DNA from: Verrucomicrobiota bacterium
Lineage (GTDB): Bacteria; Verrucomicrobiota; Verrucomicrobiia; Verrucomicrobiales; DEV007
DNA: 64,000 nt
Assembly (NCBI GenBank): GCA_030625775.1
Contig: DAOUQC010000005.1
Location: forward strand, 1-64,000
Direction: 5' to 3'
This document shows positions 52,604-61,507 of this stretch, one piece after another. The notes beneath the pieces were generated by a model, which saw only the letters and a program-made list of their open reading frames with translations, searched no databases and was not told the DNA's origin. Position 1 is the stretch's first letter, and every line of letters begins with the position of its first letter. Made by a program: the position numbers and the translations under genes.

Positions 52604-53431
52604 ATGTTTAGAATGTTAAAAATATCGGTAATCTGGGTTTTGTTGCTGTCATCTGTGGGCGTTGCGTCTGGGCAGGATGAAGCACAAAACGCACAAAATA
52701 CCGGGTTGGGAGAAAAGCCAAACCTTCCCAATGCGGGTGAAGTGCAGGCGACTTTGAAGCAGTGGGTATTGACCCGACAGCTGATCGCCAGGGAGCGGGC
52801 CGGGTGGACGGAGGAAAAAGAAAGTTTAGCCGACCTCAATGAGGTGCGGCTGAGCGAGATGAAAAAATTGGGGGAATTCAGCAAGGCAGCAGGTTCGCGT
52901 ATTGCAGAAATTGATGAAAAGAGAAAACAGTTCAGCGCTGAAAAAGCAGAGTTACTTAGTTGGAGGCGGGAATTAAAAACCCAAATAAAAGTGCTTGAGA
53001 ATGAACTGCGCCTTTTGATCCCACTGTTTCCATTGTCTTTACGTTCCAAGGTTGAAGAGGCGATTATCCGGGTTGAAAGCCCCGACCCCGAGCGCCCATT
53101 GCAACACCGTACGCGTGATGTGTTGCTGGTCATGCAAGCTTGTTTGAATTTTCAGAACACTATCACCCTCGATCGGGATATTCGGTCTATTGAAGGAGAG
53201 GATCGCGAGGTGGAGGTGCTCTACATGGGACTTAACCAGGCCTGGTATGTGGATCAAACCGGGAAATACAGCGGTTATGGAACGCCCGGATTGAAGGGTT
53301 GGGTTTGGACTGAAGAAGCGGCGTTGGCTGTGGCAATACGCCAAGCGATTGCCGTTCAAAGTCGTCAGGCTACTCCGGCATTTGTGACTCTTCCTTTTTC
53401 GAATGCTGCGGCAACAAGCGTGAGTAAATAA
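52604..53431 (+). CDS. DUF3450-type periplasmic coiled-coil protein of the TonB cluster
   Basis: A 275-residue exported protein (signal ISVIWVLLLSSVGVASG). Residues about 45-140 form a long coiled coil (WTEEKESLADLNEVRLSEM, RIAEIDEKRKQFSAEKAEL). The second half carries LEVEVLYMGL-like DREVEVLYMGLNQAWYVD and GKYSGYGTPGLKGWVW, which fit DUF3450. In Vibrio and relatives a DUF3450 gene precedes ttpC-exbB-exbD-tonB-TPR, as here. It probably helps the TtpC complex. It starts 70 bases after the receptor and ends overlapping the start of the next gene by one base. Confidence 0.8.
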   Translation: MFRMLKISVIWVLLLSSVGVASGQDEAQNAQNTGLGEKPNLPNAGEVQATLKQWVLTRQLIARERAGWTEEKESLADLNEVRLSEMKKLGEFSKAAGSRIAEIDEKRKQFSAEKAELLSWRRELKTQIKVLENELRLLIPLFPLSLRSKVEEAIIRVESPDPERPLQHRTRDVLLVMQACLNFQNTITLDRDIRSIEGEDREVEVLYMGLNQAWYVDQTGKYSGYGTPGLKGWVWTEEAALAVAIRQAIAVQSRQATPAFVTLPFSNAAATSVSK

Positions 53432-54840
53432 TGAGACTTATTTTTATTATCTTAAGCTGGTGTGCTGTTTCCTGCATGATCTCCGCTCAGGAGAAAATAG
53501 AGGGAGAAAGCAAGACGAGTACCGACGTGCGCTACAGCGAAGCCGCCGCTTCGGTGCAAGATGATTTGCGTTCGGCTCTTGATGAATTGGCAAGCTTGCA
53601 ACAAGAGACTGCGGGGCAGAAATCAGCTCTCGCCAAGAAATCTAATCGTATTGCGGCCGACCTGCGAGAAGCCCGTCGTCAGGCTGATCTTGCTCGCAGC
53701 CGGCGGGATGCCATGGAGGGTGAGTTTTCCAAAACTGACGGCGAACTCAAATCGTGGCGCGAAGAGCGTCAATACATCGAAGGTTTGCTGCTTGATTTTC
53801 ATAAAACGTATCAAGGAACGCAGAGTCTGGCTCGGCTTGAAAAGCAACGCGAATTGTTGGGCAAAAACGACCTGAATGCTCGTTTGGGGCTGGTAAAGGC
53901 TGTCATCGAGCAAGTTAAGGTCTCGGGGGAGGTCAGCATTATATCCGGCGAGGCTCTGAATAAAGAGGGGGTTCTTGTCCCGGGGCGTTTTGCAGATGTA
54001 GGGCCACTGTCGTGGTTTCTCTCTCAGGACGGCAGGGCTTCAGGGTTGATACAGGCTGACAGTGATTTACGCCCTCACATTGTGCCGGGCACCGAGGATG
54101 CCGGCAATATAGAGCTTTTATTGGGAGGAAAAAAAGTGAGCTTGAGCTTTGATCCTACACTGGGAAGCGCGGTCGCTTTGACGAGTTCGGGGACATCGGT
54201 CATCGGGCATATAAAGCAGGGAGGTTTCTGGATTTTCCCCATCCTTATTCTCGCTGCGATTGCATTATTTGCGGCGAGCAGAAAATGGATTCAATTAATA
54301 AAGATCCGCGACCTGAGCTCTATAAAGGTGCAATCTGTAATTGCCGCGGTTGAAAAAGGAGATTTTGAACTGGCGGGAACCGAGGTAACTGGGATTCGCC
54401 ATCCGGCAAAAAATATCCTGGAGCAGGGGATCAACACATTGAGCGTTTCGCCCGACACTTCCCGCGATGATCTTGAGGAAGCTCTGTATGAGAAATTTCT
54501 TGAGGACTTGCCGGCTCTGGGCCGTGGATTGCCGCTTATTGCGATTGCTTCGGCTACGGCTCCTTTACTGGGATTGTTAGGCACTGTGACCGGGATGATT
54601 GAAACCTTTCGCTTGATCAATATCTTTGGCACCGGGGATGCCAAATCACTTGCATCAGGAATATCGGAGGCGCTGGTGACGACGGAATTTGGGCTAATTG
54701 TAGCGATTCCCGCCCTCATTATGCATGCCTTGCTGTCGAGAAAAGTTCAGGGAATCAAATCCTCGATGGAGATGGCCAGTCTTGCTTTTCTCAATGGTGT
54801 GTCGCTGAAGGATGGGAAAAATCACAATAAAAATGCATAG
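53431..54840 (+). CDS. TtpC-like MotA/TolQ/ExbB-family protein with large periplasmic N-terminus
   Basis: A 469-residue inner-membrane protein. A signal peptide (FIILSWCAVSCMISAQ) and a periplasmic domain follow: coiled coil at about 40-130, then a beta-rich part (RFADVGPLSWFLSQDGRASG). Transmembrane helices are at about 265-285 (GFWIFPILILAAIALF) and two more in the ExbB/TolQ domain (LPLIAIASATAPLLGLLGTV, then EFGLIVAIPALIMHALL). In Vibrio TtpC is needed for TonB2 function in addition to ExbB2. The ATG overlaps the preceding stop, so it is coupled to DUF3450. Confidence 0.87.
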   Translation: MRLIFIILSWCAVSCMISAQEKIEGESKTSTDVRYSEAAASVQDDLRSALDELASLQQETAGQKSALAKKSNRIAADLREARRQADLARSRRDAMEGEFSKTDGELKSWREERQYIEGLLLDFHKTYQGTQSLARLEKQRELLGKNDLNARLGLVKAVIEQVKVSGEVSIISGEALNKEGVLVPGRFADVGPLSWFLSQDGRASGLIQADSDLRPHIVPGTEDAGNIELLLGGKKVSLSFDPTLGSAVALTSSGTSVIGHIKQGGFWIFPILILAAIALFAASRKWIQLIKIRDLSSIKVQSVIAAVEKGDFELAGTEVTGIRHPAKNILEQGINTLSVSPDTSRDDLEEALYEKFLEDLPALGRGLPLIAIASATAPLLGLLGTVTGMIETFRLINIFGTGDAKSLASGISEALVTTEFGLIVAIPALIMHALLSRKVQGIKSSMEMASLAFLNGVSLKDGKNHNKNA

Positions 54841-54922
54841 GAAATAACAAAACAGAACAGGTGGAATGGGGGTTAAAATTTCAATTACCTCAGAAGCTTG
54901 CTAAAGAAAAAATTTAAGAGAC

Positions 54923-55525
54923 ATGATTTTTATTCATCAGCTTATAAGCGAAGTTCAGGTAGTCGTTTCCGCAGGAGGTTGGGTTTTCCAAGCCTTACTG
55001 CTGTTAGCTTTTGGTATTGCCTTTTCATTGTTTTCGCTGTGGCACTCGATGCGCTTGCCGGAAGCACCTTTTTTGCCGTCTGACGAGTGGATGACTTTGT
55101 TGAAGGGAGGCAAGGACAGGGAGACAATTTGTGAGCATCTTCGCATTCAATTATGCAAAACAGGAGATTTGCCGCACCGACTTCAGGAAGTGGGGCAGCG
55201 CCTTTTTGCCACCGCGGAACGCCGTTTTGCTTTTGCTTTTGTTATGATCGGAGCAGCCCCTTTACTCGGCTTGCTCGGCACGGTTTCCGGTATGTTTAAT
55301 ACTTTTTATGGTATGTCCAGCAACTCGACAGCAGCGCCCATTGATATTATTTCCGGCGGCATTTCGGAGGCGCTCATCACCACCCAGACAGGTCTCATCA
55401 TTGGAGTGCCGACTTACATCGTCTGTGCCTGGCTCAGAAGCCGCCATCAAGACCTTGTTGTGAAATTTGGGCTACTCGAATCCCAACTGCTCCAGAGCAA
55501 CCCTCTTTTAACTTCTGACCACTGA
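54923..55525 (+). CDS. exbB: ExbB/TolQ-family proton channel subunit
   Basis: A 200-residue, three-helix inner-membrane protein (helices at about 20-42, 112-134, 155-177). The conserved core is MIGAAPLLGLLGTVSGMFNTF and GGISEALITTQTGLIIGVPTY, with the Thr residues lining the proton path. With ExbD it forms the motor energising TonB. It lies 82 bases after the TtpC-like gene; AAGAGA precedes the ATG at an ordinary distance. Short length fits ExbB2 of TonB2-type systems. Confidence 0.92.
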   Translation: MIFIHQLISEVQVVVSAGGWVFQALLLLAFGIAFSLFSLWHSMRLPEAPFLPSDEWMTLLKGGKDRETICEHLRIQLCKTGDLPHRLQEVGQRLFATAERRFAFAFVMIGAAPLLGLLGTVSGMFNTFYGMSSNSTAAPIDIISGGISEALITTQTGLIIGVPTYIVCAWLRSRHQDLVVKFGLLESQLLQSNPLLTSDH

Positions 55526-55551
55526 ATCTTAAATTCTGACTCCTTCTTCTT

Positions 55552-55965
55552 ATGTCCAGACGATTTCAGCGTTTTGGTGAGCCTGCCAACGAATCAAGCA
55601 GCGAGATCAATATTTCGTCGCTGATCGATGTGGTATTTATTCTCCTTATTTTTTTTATCGTCACTACGGTCTTTGTTGAAGAAAGTGGGGTTGAGATCAA
55701 TAAGCCGCGGGCGGCGACCCAGCACGACTTGGAGCGTAACAGTATTCTCATCGGCATCACAGCGGCCGGGCAGGTGTTTTATGGCGGTCAGGAGATAGGG
55801 GCTTCCGGAGTGCAATCCACTATCGGTCGTTTGATGCGGCAGGAAGAAATGCCCGTCATTATCCAAGCTGATCGCAGTACCCCGACCGAAATCACCGTCC
55901 AGGTGCTGGATGAAGCCAAATTGGCGGGTGCAAAAAAAGTATTCGTTTCCACTACCTATGACTAA
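55552..55965 (+). CDS. exbD: ExbD/TolR-family biopolymer transport protein
   Basis: A 137-residue protein with one N-terminal transmembrane helix (about 22-42) and a periplasmic domain. SSEINISSLIDVVFILLIFF carries the essential membrane Asp26 that binds the proton. The periplasmic part ends IIQADRSTPTEITVQVLDEAK, as in other ExbD proteins. It starts 26 bases after exbB and overlaps the tonB start by 8 bases. Confidence 0.93.
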   Translation: MSRRFQRFGEPANESSSEINISSLIDVVFILLIFFIVTTVFVEESGVEINKPRAATQHDLERNSILIGITAAGQVFYGGQEIGASGVQSTIGRLMRQEEMPVIIQADRSTPTEITVQVLDEAKLAGAKKVFVSTTYD

Positions 55966-56602
55966 TTCTCGATCCATATCATTAGGTTTGATCGTGCGGC
56001 TTATATTGGCGGTTGCGGTGACCTTTGGCTTGATCATTTTTATCGCTGCCGCTCGTCTTAGCCGTGCTTCGCAGGCCCCGATGCTGACGATACGTACGCT
56101 TGATACGAGCGCTCCAGTCAGTCTTCCATCGCCGCCGCCGCCGCTGATGGAAGTTGAGCCGCCACCTCCCGAGCCGAGTCCGGATTTGCCTAAACTGGAG
56201 ATTGATTTTGAGGCGTTGGCCCCTCCGATACAGGCTGCACCTAATCGTGATATCAAATTGCAACTCGAGTTGACCGATTTTGCACCGCAGAATGAACAAG
56301 CGCGTGAGCACATGACCTTTTTGGCCAAAAACCTCGATATTCAACCGAGGCTCATTACTCGACCTACGGTGATTTTTCCGAAAACTTTGCAATCACGCGG
56401 TGTAAATGAAGGCAAGGTTACGTTGGAGGTTCTCATCCGTCCCAGTGGTAAAGTAATTGTGCAACGAGTGCTGAATAGTAGCCATCCGGAATTCACCGAA
56501 ATGGCGCGCCTTTTTGCGATAGGTTCGCGATTCACTCCACCGAAAAAAGGCGGGCGTGCGGTTACCGCTTTGTTTAAATGGCCTTTAATTCTTCGTCCAT
56601 GA
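55958..56602 (+). CDS. tonB: TonB-family energy transducer
   Basis: A 214-residue protein. The ATG at 55958 lies within the end of exbD (8-base overlap); a longer frame upstream would be read inside exbD. A transmembrane helix (about 10-32, GLIVRLILAVAVTFGLIIFI) is followed by a Pro-rich spacer (SPPPPLMEVEPPPP-type, near 55-75) and a C-terminal TonB domain (IFPKTLQSRGVNEGKVTLEV, then VLNSSHPEFTEMA and FTPPKKGG). The short spacer suits TonB2-type proteins, which depend on TtpC. It should drive the FecA-like receptor. Confidence 0.9.
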   Translation: MTNSRSISLGLIVRLILAVAVTFGLIIFIAAARLSRASQAPMLTIRTLDTSAPVSLPSPPPPLMEVEPPPPEPSPDLPKLEIDFEALAPPIQAAPNRDIKLQLELTDFAPQNEQAREHMTFLAKNLDIQPRLITRPTVIFPKTLQSRGVNEGKVTLEVLIRPSGKVIVQRVLNSSHPEFTEMARLFAIGSRFTPPKKGGRAVTALFKWPLILRP

Positions 56603-57987
56603 TGCGTTTTATCCTCCTGTTTTTTATTCTGACATCTATCGTCCGGGCTGAGTCCGTGACGAGTAAGAGGCTTGCGCCTTTGCCAATTGATCCACTTTGG
56701 CAGAGTGATTTATTTCGCAAAACGGTGACAGGCAGCTTTGGTATCGATTCGCGGATCGAGCCGCGAATTACGGTTGATGAAGAGTTTTATCTTGATGCAT
56801 CTGCCAAAAAAATGGAGATCAAGGATCGGGATGGAGCCATCAAGGTTCTCAGGGATTGCTCCTTGTTAGCGGAGAGCCCGATATTGTTATTCTCCCTGGC
56901 GACTTTTGAATTTGAAGCAGGGGAGCTGGAACTGGCTGTTGTTAATCTAAACAAAGCTCTGACAAAATTTCCTAATTTCCGCGATGCTCACCGAAATCTT
57001 GCTATCATTCTGGTGCAACAGGAGGAATACAAGGGGGCTGTCGAACATCTTGTCCGGGCCATTGAGCTGGGTTCGCGTGAGTCGATCTCTATGGGTTTGC
57101 TCGGATACTGTCATGCAGTACAGAATCATCATCAGGCTGCACTTGATGCCTATCGCCTGGCCTCGTTGACTCAGCCTGCTCAACGGCAATGGAAAAAGGG
57201 AGAAGCGCACGCGCTGCAAACTTTGTCTCGATCACAACAGGCCGTGTCGATTTTCCAGCAACTCATCGATGAAAAACCAGATGAATTGAACCTCTGGTTG
57301 GCGCAGGCGGATAACTGGATCGCGCTGAAACGGCCGATCGACGCGATCGTCAATTTGGAACTCGCTCATCGCGCAAATGAGCTTACCGCCGATGCCATTT
57401 TGTCGCTGGGTCATCTCTATCTCCAGAACGGCCTGCCGGAATTAGCTTTGCAACGTTATCAGCTTGCCATGGCCCAGAATGCCGCACCAGTCAGTCTGAA
57501 TCGAGCCATCGAAGCCTTGGAGTTGCTGGCAAATACTGCTGAGTGGGAAAAAGCGGTGATATTATCCAAGCAGATCAGGGATACGGGCATTTTCCCGGCG
57601 AAGACCGGTGAGGAAAAAATTGATAGTAAAGTGTTCTCGCGTTTTTATCGTATGCAGGCGCTTATTGAACTGGAGGTGGGAAATGCCAAGGAGGGGGAGA
57701 GACTCATCGCTGAATGGTTGAGTAAAGAGCCGCTTGATGGTTTGGCTTTGATTTTGTTGGCACGATTCAAAGAACAGGGGGATGCACGGGAGGAAGCCGA
57801 GATGCTATTGGAGAGGGCTGAGCTCCTGCCTGAATATGCTGCCGCTGCGCATCGAGCGCATGGTAAACTCCTGGTAAATACCAGAGATTATGATCGTGCA
57901 CTCAAACACTTAGAACAATCCCAAACGTTGGAGCCTAGTGCAACACTGGCAGATTATGTGCGAGCGGTGAAAGAGTTGCTTGATTGA
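56599..57987 (+). CDS. Exported TPR protein of the TonB cluster
   Basis: A 462-residue protein starting at ATG 56599 in an ATGA overlap with tonB; the downstream MMRFILLFFILTSIVRA makes a signal peptide. Residues about 80-455 are TPR repeats (FRDAHRNLAIILVQQEEYKGA, AILSLGHLYLQNGLPELALQRY). In the TonB2 operons of Vibrio and relatives the last gene also codes for a periplasmic TPR protein, proposed to help receptor contact or outer-membrane stability. The gene ends 4 bases from the convergent gdhA stop. Confidence 0.87.
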   Translation: MMRFILLFFILTSIVRAESVTSKRLAPLPIDPLWQSDLFRKTVTGSFGIDSRIEPRITVDEEFYLDASAKKMEIKDRDGAIKVLRDCSLLAESPILLFSLATFEFEAGELELAVVNLNKALTKFPNFRDAHRNLAIILVQQEEYKGAVEHLVRAIELGSRESISMGLLGYCHAVQNHHQAALDAYRLASLTQPAQRQWKKGEAHALQTLSRSQQAVSIFQQLIDEKPDELNLWLAQADNWIALKRPIDAIVNLELAHRANELTADAILSLGHLYLQNGLPELALQRYQLAMAQNAAPVSLNRAIEALELLANTAEWEKAVILSKQIRDTGIFPAKTGEEKIDSKVFSRFYRMQALIELEVGNAKEGERLIAEWLSKEPLDGLALILLARFKEQGDAREEAEMLLERAELLPEYAAAAHRAHGKLLVNTRDYDRALKHLEQSQTLEPSATLADYVRAVKELLD

Positions 57988-57991
57988 AATA

Positions 57992-59305
57992 TCAGACCAC
58001 CCCATCGAAGAAATAATCCTTGGTTCCCTGGGCGGTGAGCGCTTCGCCAATTCGCTTCAGCGCCAGCACATAGGCTGCGGTTCGCATGTCGATGTCGTGG
58101 GCGAGGGAGATGTCGTAAACATTGTGGAATTCCGTGCGCATTTTCACTAGCAATCGCTTATTAACTTCCTCTTCCGTCCAGTAGAATCCCGCCCGATTCT
58201 GAACCCACTCAAAATAACTGACAGTGACCCCGCCAGCATTGGCTAGGATGTCGGGAATGATGTAGACATCGTTTTTTGTGAGAATCGGTGAAGCGCCAGT
58301 CGTGACCGGACCATTGGCAACTTCGACGAGGGTATGGGCTTTGATCTTGTCTGCGTTATCCTCGGTGATGACATTTTCGAGCGCGGCTGGAATCAAAATA
58401 TCGACTTCGAGTTCCAGCAGTTCTTCATTGGTTATCGTATCGGCTTCAATCAGTTTGCATAGCTTGTTTTGGCAGTAAACAGCCTGCAGTCGCCGGGTGT
58501 CATTTTTTGCCTGGATGAGACTGGGAATGTGGAAGCCTTCTTTACGATAGATACCGCCGCGCGAATCGCTGACTGCTACGATTTGGTATCCATCAGCATG
58601 GAGTAATTGGGCGACGGCCTGTCCGGCATTACCAAATCCCTGGACTGCGACCGTGGTTCTTTTTGGATCCCATCCACGATGCAGTTCGTGTTCTTTGATG
58701 CAGAAATAGGCGCCTCGACCAGTGGCTTCATTGCGACCGAGACTGCCGCCGAGAGGAATGGGTTTGCCGGTGATGACAGCAGGTGTGTGGCGACGGGTAA
58801 ATTTGCAATATTCGTCCATCATCCAGCCCATGATCATCGGGTTGGTGTAGACATCTGGGGCCGGGACATCCAGGTCGGGGCCTATGAAATCTGCGATGCG
58901 GTGAATGAAGCGACGAGACAAACGTTCGAGCTCAAGCTTGGACAGTTCTTTGGGATCAACTTCGATTCCGCCTTTAGCTCCTCCGAACGGCAGGTCCATC
59001 ACTGCGCATTTGCAGGTCATCCAGAAGGCGAGTGCTTTCACTTCGTTCATATCGACCTTGGGGTGAAAACGGAGCCCGCCTTTTCCCGGTCCGCGGGTAT
59101 CGTCATGTCGGACCCGGTAGCCTCTGAAGACACGGATTTCGCCAGAATCCATTCGCACCGGGATGGAGACTTCGATGGATGTGCGCGGATGCCGTAGACG
59201 CTCAAGAGCTTCAGGATGGATTTCGGCATAGGCAAAAGCTTCATCGAGGTTTTTCAGGGCATCCTCAAAGAGGTTGGTCGGGGCAGCGGATGAAGGGGTA
59301 GGCAT
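57992..59305 (-). CDS. gdhA: Glutamate dehydrogenase (Glu/Leu/Phe/Val family)
   Basis: Interconverts glutamate and 2-oxoglutarate plus ammonium. The 437-residue, hexameric-type enzyme has GPGKGGLRFHP, the catalytic lysine region MDLPFGGAKGGI, then DVPAPDVYTNPMIMGWMMDEY, and a Rossmann NAD(P) motif VAVQGFGNAGQAVAQLL. ANGPVTTGA and ILANAGGVTVSYFEWVQN are late signatures. The Lys-Gly-Gly spacing and length suit the NAD-type GudB/Gdh family of Gram-positives, archaea and PVC bacteria. Cofactor preference cannot be certain. It is convergent with the TonB cluster. Confidence 0.94.
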   Translation of the reverse strand: MPTPSSAAPTNLFEDALKNLDEAFAYAEIHPEALERLRHPRTSIEVSIPVRMDSGEIRVFRGYRVRHDDTRGPGKGGLRFHPKVDMNEVKALAFWMTCKCAVMDLPFGGAKGGIEVDPKELSKLELERLSRRFIHRIADFIGPDLDVPAPDVYTNPMIMGWMMDEYCKFTRRHTPAVITGKPIPLGGSLGRNEATGRGAYFCIKEHELHRGWDPKRTTVAVQGFGNAGQAVAQLLHADGYQIVAVSDSRGGIYRKEGFHIPSLIQAKNDTRRLQAVYCQNKLCKLIEADTITNEELLELEVDILIPAALENVITEDNADKIKAHTLVEVANGPVTTGASPILTKNDVYIIPDILANAGGVTVSYFEWVQNRAGFYWTEEEVNKRLLVKMRTEFHNVYDISLAHDIDMRTAAYVLALKRIGEALTAQGTKDYFFDGVV

Positions 59306-59402
59306 TTTCAGTAAATGTGAAAGGTTTACACTGGGTTCAAAGAACTATACAAATTGAAACGACAATGGACAAGGGCAACGATGTGTAGATAAACTAAGCC
59401 AA

Positions 59403-59996
59403 TTGGAAAAGCGAAGCGATTTGAAAAAACGACGGGATTTGTTTCATAAGACGGATCTGGAGCCTTGTCCTTACCTGCCGCTCATTGAGTCCCCGCTGTC
59501 GGCGGCGGCCATGCGTGAGGTGAGGGATGACGCTTACGGTGAGCGCTTTTATGAGCAGGCTTTGAGCTGTGGTCAATCTTTGTGGTTGCAGGGGTTGCCA
59601 GCGCAGGCGCTGTTGTTGTTTAATCGGGCTTTAGGGGCTGATCTGCATGGCAATGAGGACGTCATCAAGCAGTGGCCGCTGCCTTATGCGGCAGTAGCCT
59701 GGGTGATGATGCAGCGGACTGATGAGCAGTTTATTGGTAATCCGCGTCGCCACTTTCAGCATCTGGCAACGAGGATGGTGGAGCCACGCAAAGCACGGCG
59801 GGTGTCCCGGGCCTGGGCTTGCTGGTATTTGGCTTGCCAGGTATTTCCGGACTATCCAGCCGATGAAAAACAAATTGCCGAGGAGGGGCTTGAGGAGCCG
59901 GAGCGAGAGGGCATTGAGGTGATGCTGCAAAGGGATGGGATTGAGGGGGAAGTGGAGATTTGGCAGAGGGCGTTTCAATTGGTATGGAGTAAGTGA
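59403..59996 (+). CDS. Uncharacterised protein coupled to a Smr-domain gene
   Basis: A 197-residue soluble protein with a TTG start, as no ATG or GTG fits upstream. It is mainly helical and has no recognised domain: KRRDLFHKTDLEPCPYLPLI, then YEQALSCGQSLWLQGLPAQA (TPR-like), and a late RRVSRAWACWYLACQVFPDYP. Its stop overlaps the GTG that may start the Smr gene (GTGA at 59993-59996), so the two products are probably made together. Conservation of such a pair in Verrucomicrobia is my impression only. The weak start lowers confidence in the N-terminus, not in the gene. Confidence 0.65.
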   Translation: MEKRSDLKKRRDLFHKTDLEPCPYLPLIESPLSAAAMREVRDDAYGERFYEQALSCGQSLWLQGLPAQALLLFNRALGADLHGNEDVIKQWPLPYAAVAWVMMQRTDEQFIGNPRRHFQHLATRMVEPRKARRVSRAWACWYLACQVFPDYPADEKQIAEEGLEEPEREGIEVMLQRDGIEGEVEIWQRAFQLVWSK

Positions 59997-59998
59997 CC

Positions 59999-60307
59999 AT
60001 GGACAAGGAAGATGAAAAACCTTTTAAAGTGCCGATCAGCTCAGAGCTGGATTTGCATTGTTTTCGCCCAAACGAGATAGGCTCTTTGTTGCCCGAGTAT
60101 TTTCGTGAGTGCCGGATACGCGGTTTTCACGAGGTGAGGATTATACATGGCAAGGGCAGTGGGGCTTTGCGCGAGGGTGTTCATCGACTTTTAGAAAGGT
60201 TGCCGGAAGTGCAGTCATTCAAGTTGGGGGATGAAAGCAGTGGCAGTTGGGGAGCGACGAGGGTTTGCTTGAAGGCATGGGTAGAAGACGGGCCAATTGA
60301 AAATTGA
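59999..60307 (+). CDS. Stand-alone Smr-domain protein
   Basis: A 102-residue protein consisting of one Smr domain from residue about 15. The DLH motif (LDLHCF) and the HGKGSGALREG motif are both present; the usual Gly after DLH is Cys here. Smr domains are nicking endonucleases in MutS2 and cleave mRNA at stalled or collided ribosomes in SmrB-type proteins. A GTG at 59993 could add two residues. It is coupled to the upstream unknown gene and convergent with the CNNM-type gene. Confidence 0.87.
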   Translation: MDKEDEKPFKVPISSELDLHCFRPNEIGSLLPEYFRECRIRGFHEVRIIHGKGSGALREGVHRLLERLPEVQSFKLGDESSGSWGATRVCLKAWVEDGPIEN

Positions 60308-60317
60308 TTCCGTCTAC

Positions 60318-61421
60318 CTATTCTTCGTCGTGCCCGGCTACATTTTCCTCGGGCAACAGGCCGAGACCTTTTGCTCGTTCCTGCCATTTTTTACGTGCGA
60401 GTGCTTGCAGGTCGGAGGCTTCATCCGTTTCGTCGACAATCTCGATGCCTAGCAGGGTTTCTATGGCATCTTCGAGGGTGACAAGTCCCAGCAGGCTGCC
60501 GTATTCATCGACGACTAGACTGAGGTGCACTTTTTTTGCCAGCAGGAATTCAAACAGCTTGGGCAACAGGGTCTGGTCGCTAACCGTTATGATGTCTCTT
60601 TTTATCGCCTTGAGAAGGGTGTCGTGTTTGTCTTCGGCGAGGGCGTGCAGGATGTCGTCTTTGAGGACGATGCCGGTGACGTGGTCGCGGTTATCCTGAT
60701 ACACCGGGATGCGGGAGAAGGGGGAGTTTTGCTGTTTTTTGTAGTATTCTTCAACGGTGGTATTTTCGTTCATCATGAAAACGACGGTGCGAGGAGTCAT
60801 GATATCTCTGGCCCGCAGGTTTTTCATTTTTAGTAGATTGGAGATGATTCGGGATTCTCCGGAATTGATTGCCCCGCTCTCTTCGCCGATTTCAGTGTAG
60901 GCTGCGAAATCAGAGCGACTCAGTACGCTCTGGCTTTCGTCACTTTTGAGATGTTGCGTGATCCATTGACTCAGCCAGACCAGAGGGGCCAGGAGGGTCA
61001 TCAGCAGACTGACCGAACGTATGGTGAAAGGGGTGAGCTTTTTCCAGTAATTGGCACCAATGGTTTTGGGAATAATTTCCGAGAGGATTAAAATTGCGAG
61101 AGTCATGACTGCCGCGATGACGGATTCGTAGCTGATGTTGAAAAGCCCTAGAGAAATAAAATTACTTCCAAAAAGGTGCCCTGCCTGGGCTCCCACGCCG
61201 ATGGCGCCGACTGTGTGAGCAATGGTATTCAAGCTGAGGATTGCAGATAGAGGTCGATCAATTTCCTCTTTCAGGGAGTGTATTTTTTTTCCAAGTTTAG
61301 GGTTGGTTTTTTCCAGACTTTTGACATGGGAGGGAGAGATGCTCAGCAGCACGGCTTCCCAGATGGAGCACAGAAAAGAGAATGTGATCGATAAGAGGAA
61401 AAATAGAGTGAGCAAAAGCAT
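60318..61421 (-). CDS. CNNM/CorC-type (DUF21 plus CBS) transporter
   Basis: A 367-residue membrane protein. Residues about 1-150 form the DUF21 transmembrane domain with three or four helices; LSLNTIAHTVGAIGVGAQ and LSEIIPKTIGANYW are signature segments. Two CBS domains follow (DIMTPRTVVFMM, and LSLVVDEYGSLLGLVTLEDA). The C-terminal transporter-associated (CorC_HlyC) domain is missing, leaving a short charged tail. Relatives move or regulate Mg2+ or Co2+; the older name is 'hemolysin'. It is divergent from the propeller gene. Confidence 0.9.
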   Translation of the reverse strand: MLLLTLFFLLSITFSFLCSIWEAVLLSISPSHVKSLEKTNPKLGKKIHSLKEEIDRPLSAILSLNTIAHTVGAIGVGAQAGHLFGSNFISLGLFNISYESVIAAVMTLAILILSEIIPKTIGANYWKKLTPFTIRSVSLLMTLLAPLVWLSQWITQHLKSDESQSVLSRSDFAAYTEIGEESGAINSGESRIISNLLKMKNLRARDIMTPRTVVFMMNENTTVEEYYKKQQNSPFSRIPVYQDNRDHVTGIVLKDDILHALAEDKHDTLLKAIKRDIITVSDQTLLPKLFEFLLAKKVHLSLVVDEYGSLLGLVTLEDAIETLLGIEIVDETDEASDLQALARKKWQERAKGLGLLPEENVAGHDEE

Positions 61422-61507
61422 GGTGTTTATTCTTCTACGATAAAAGATTGGTAGAATCGAGGCGAAATGGACGTGGAATTTGTGAAAAGATGATCCAGAT
61501 TGTCAGG

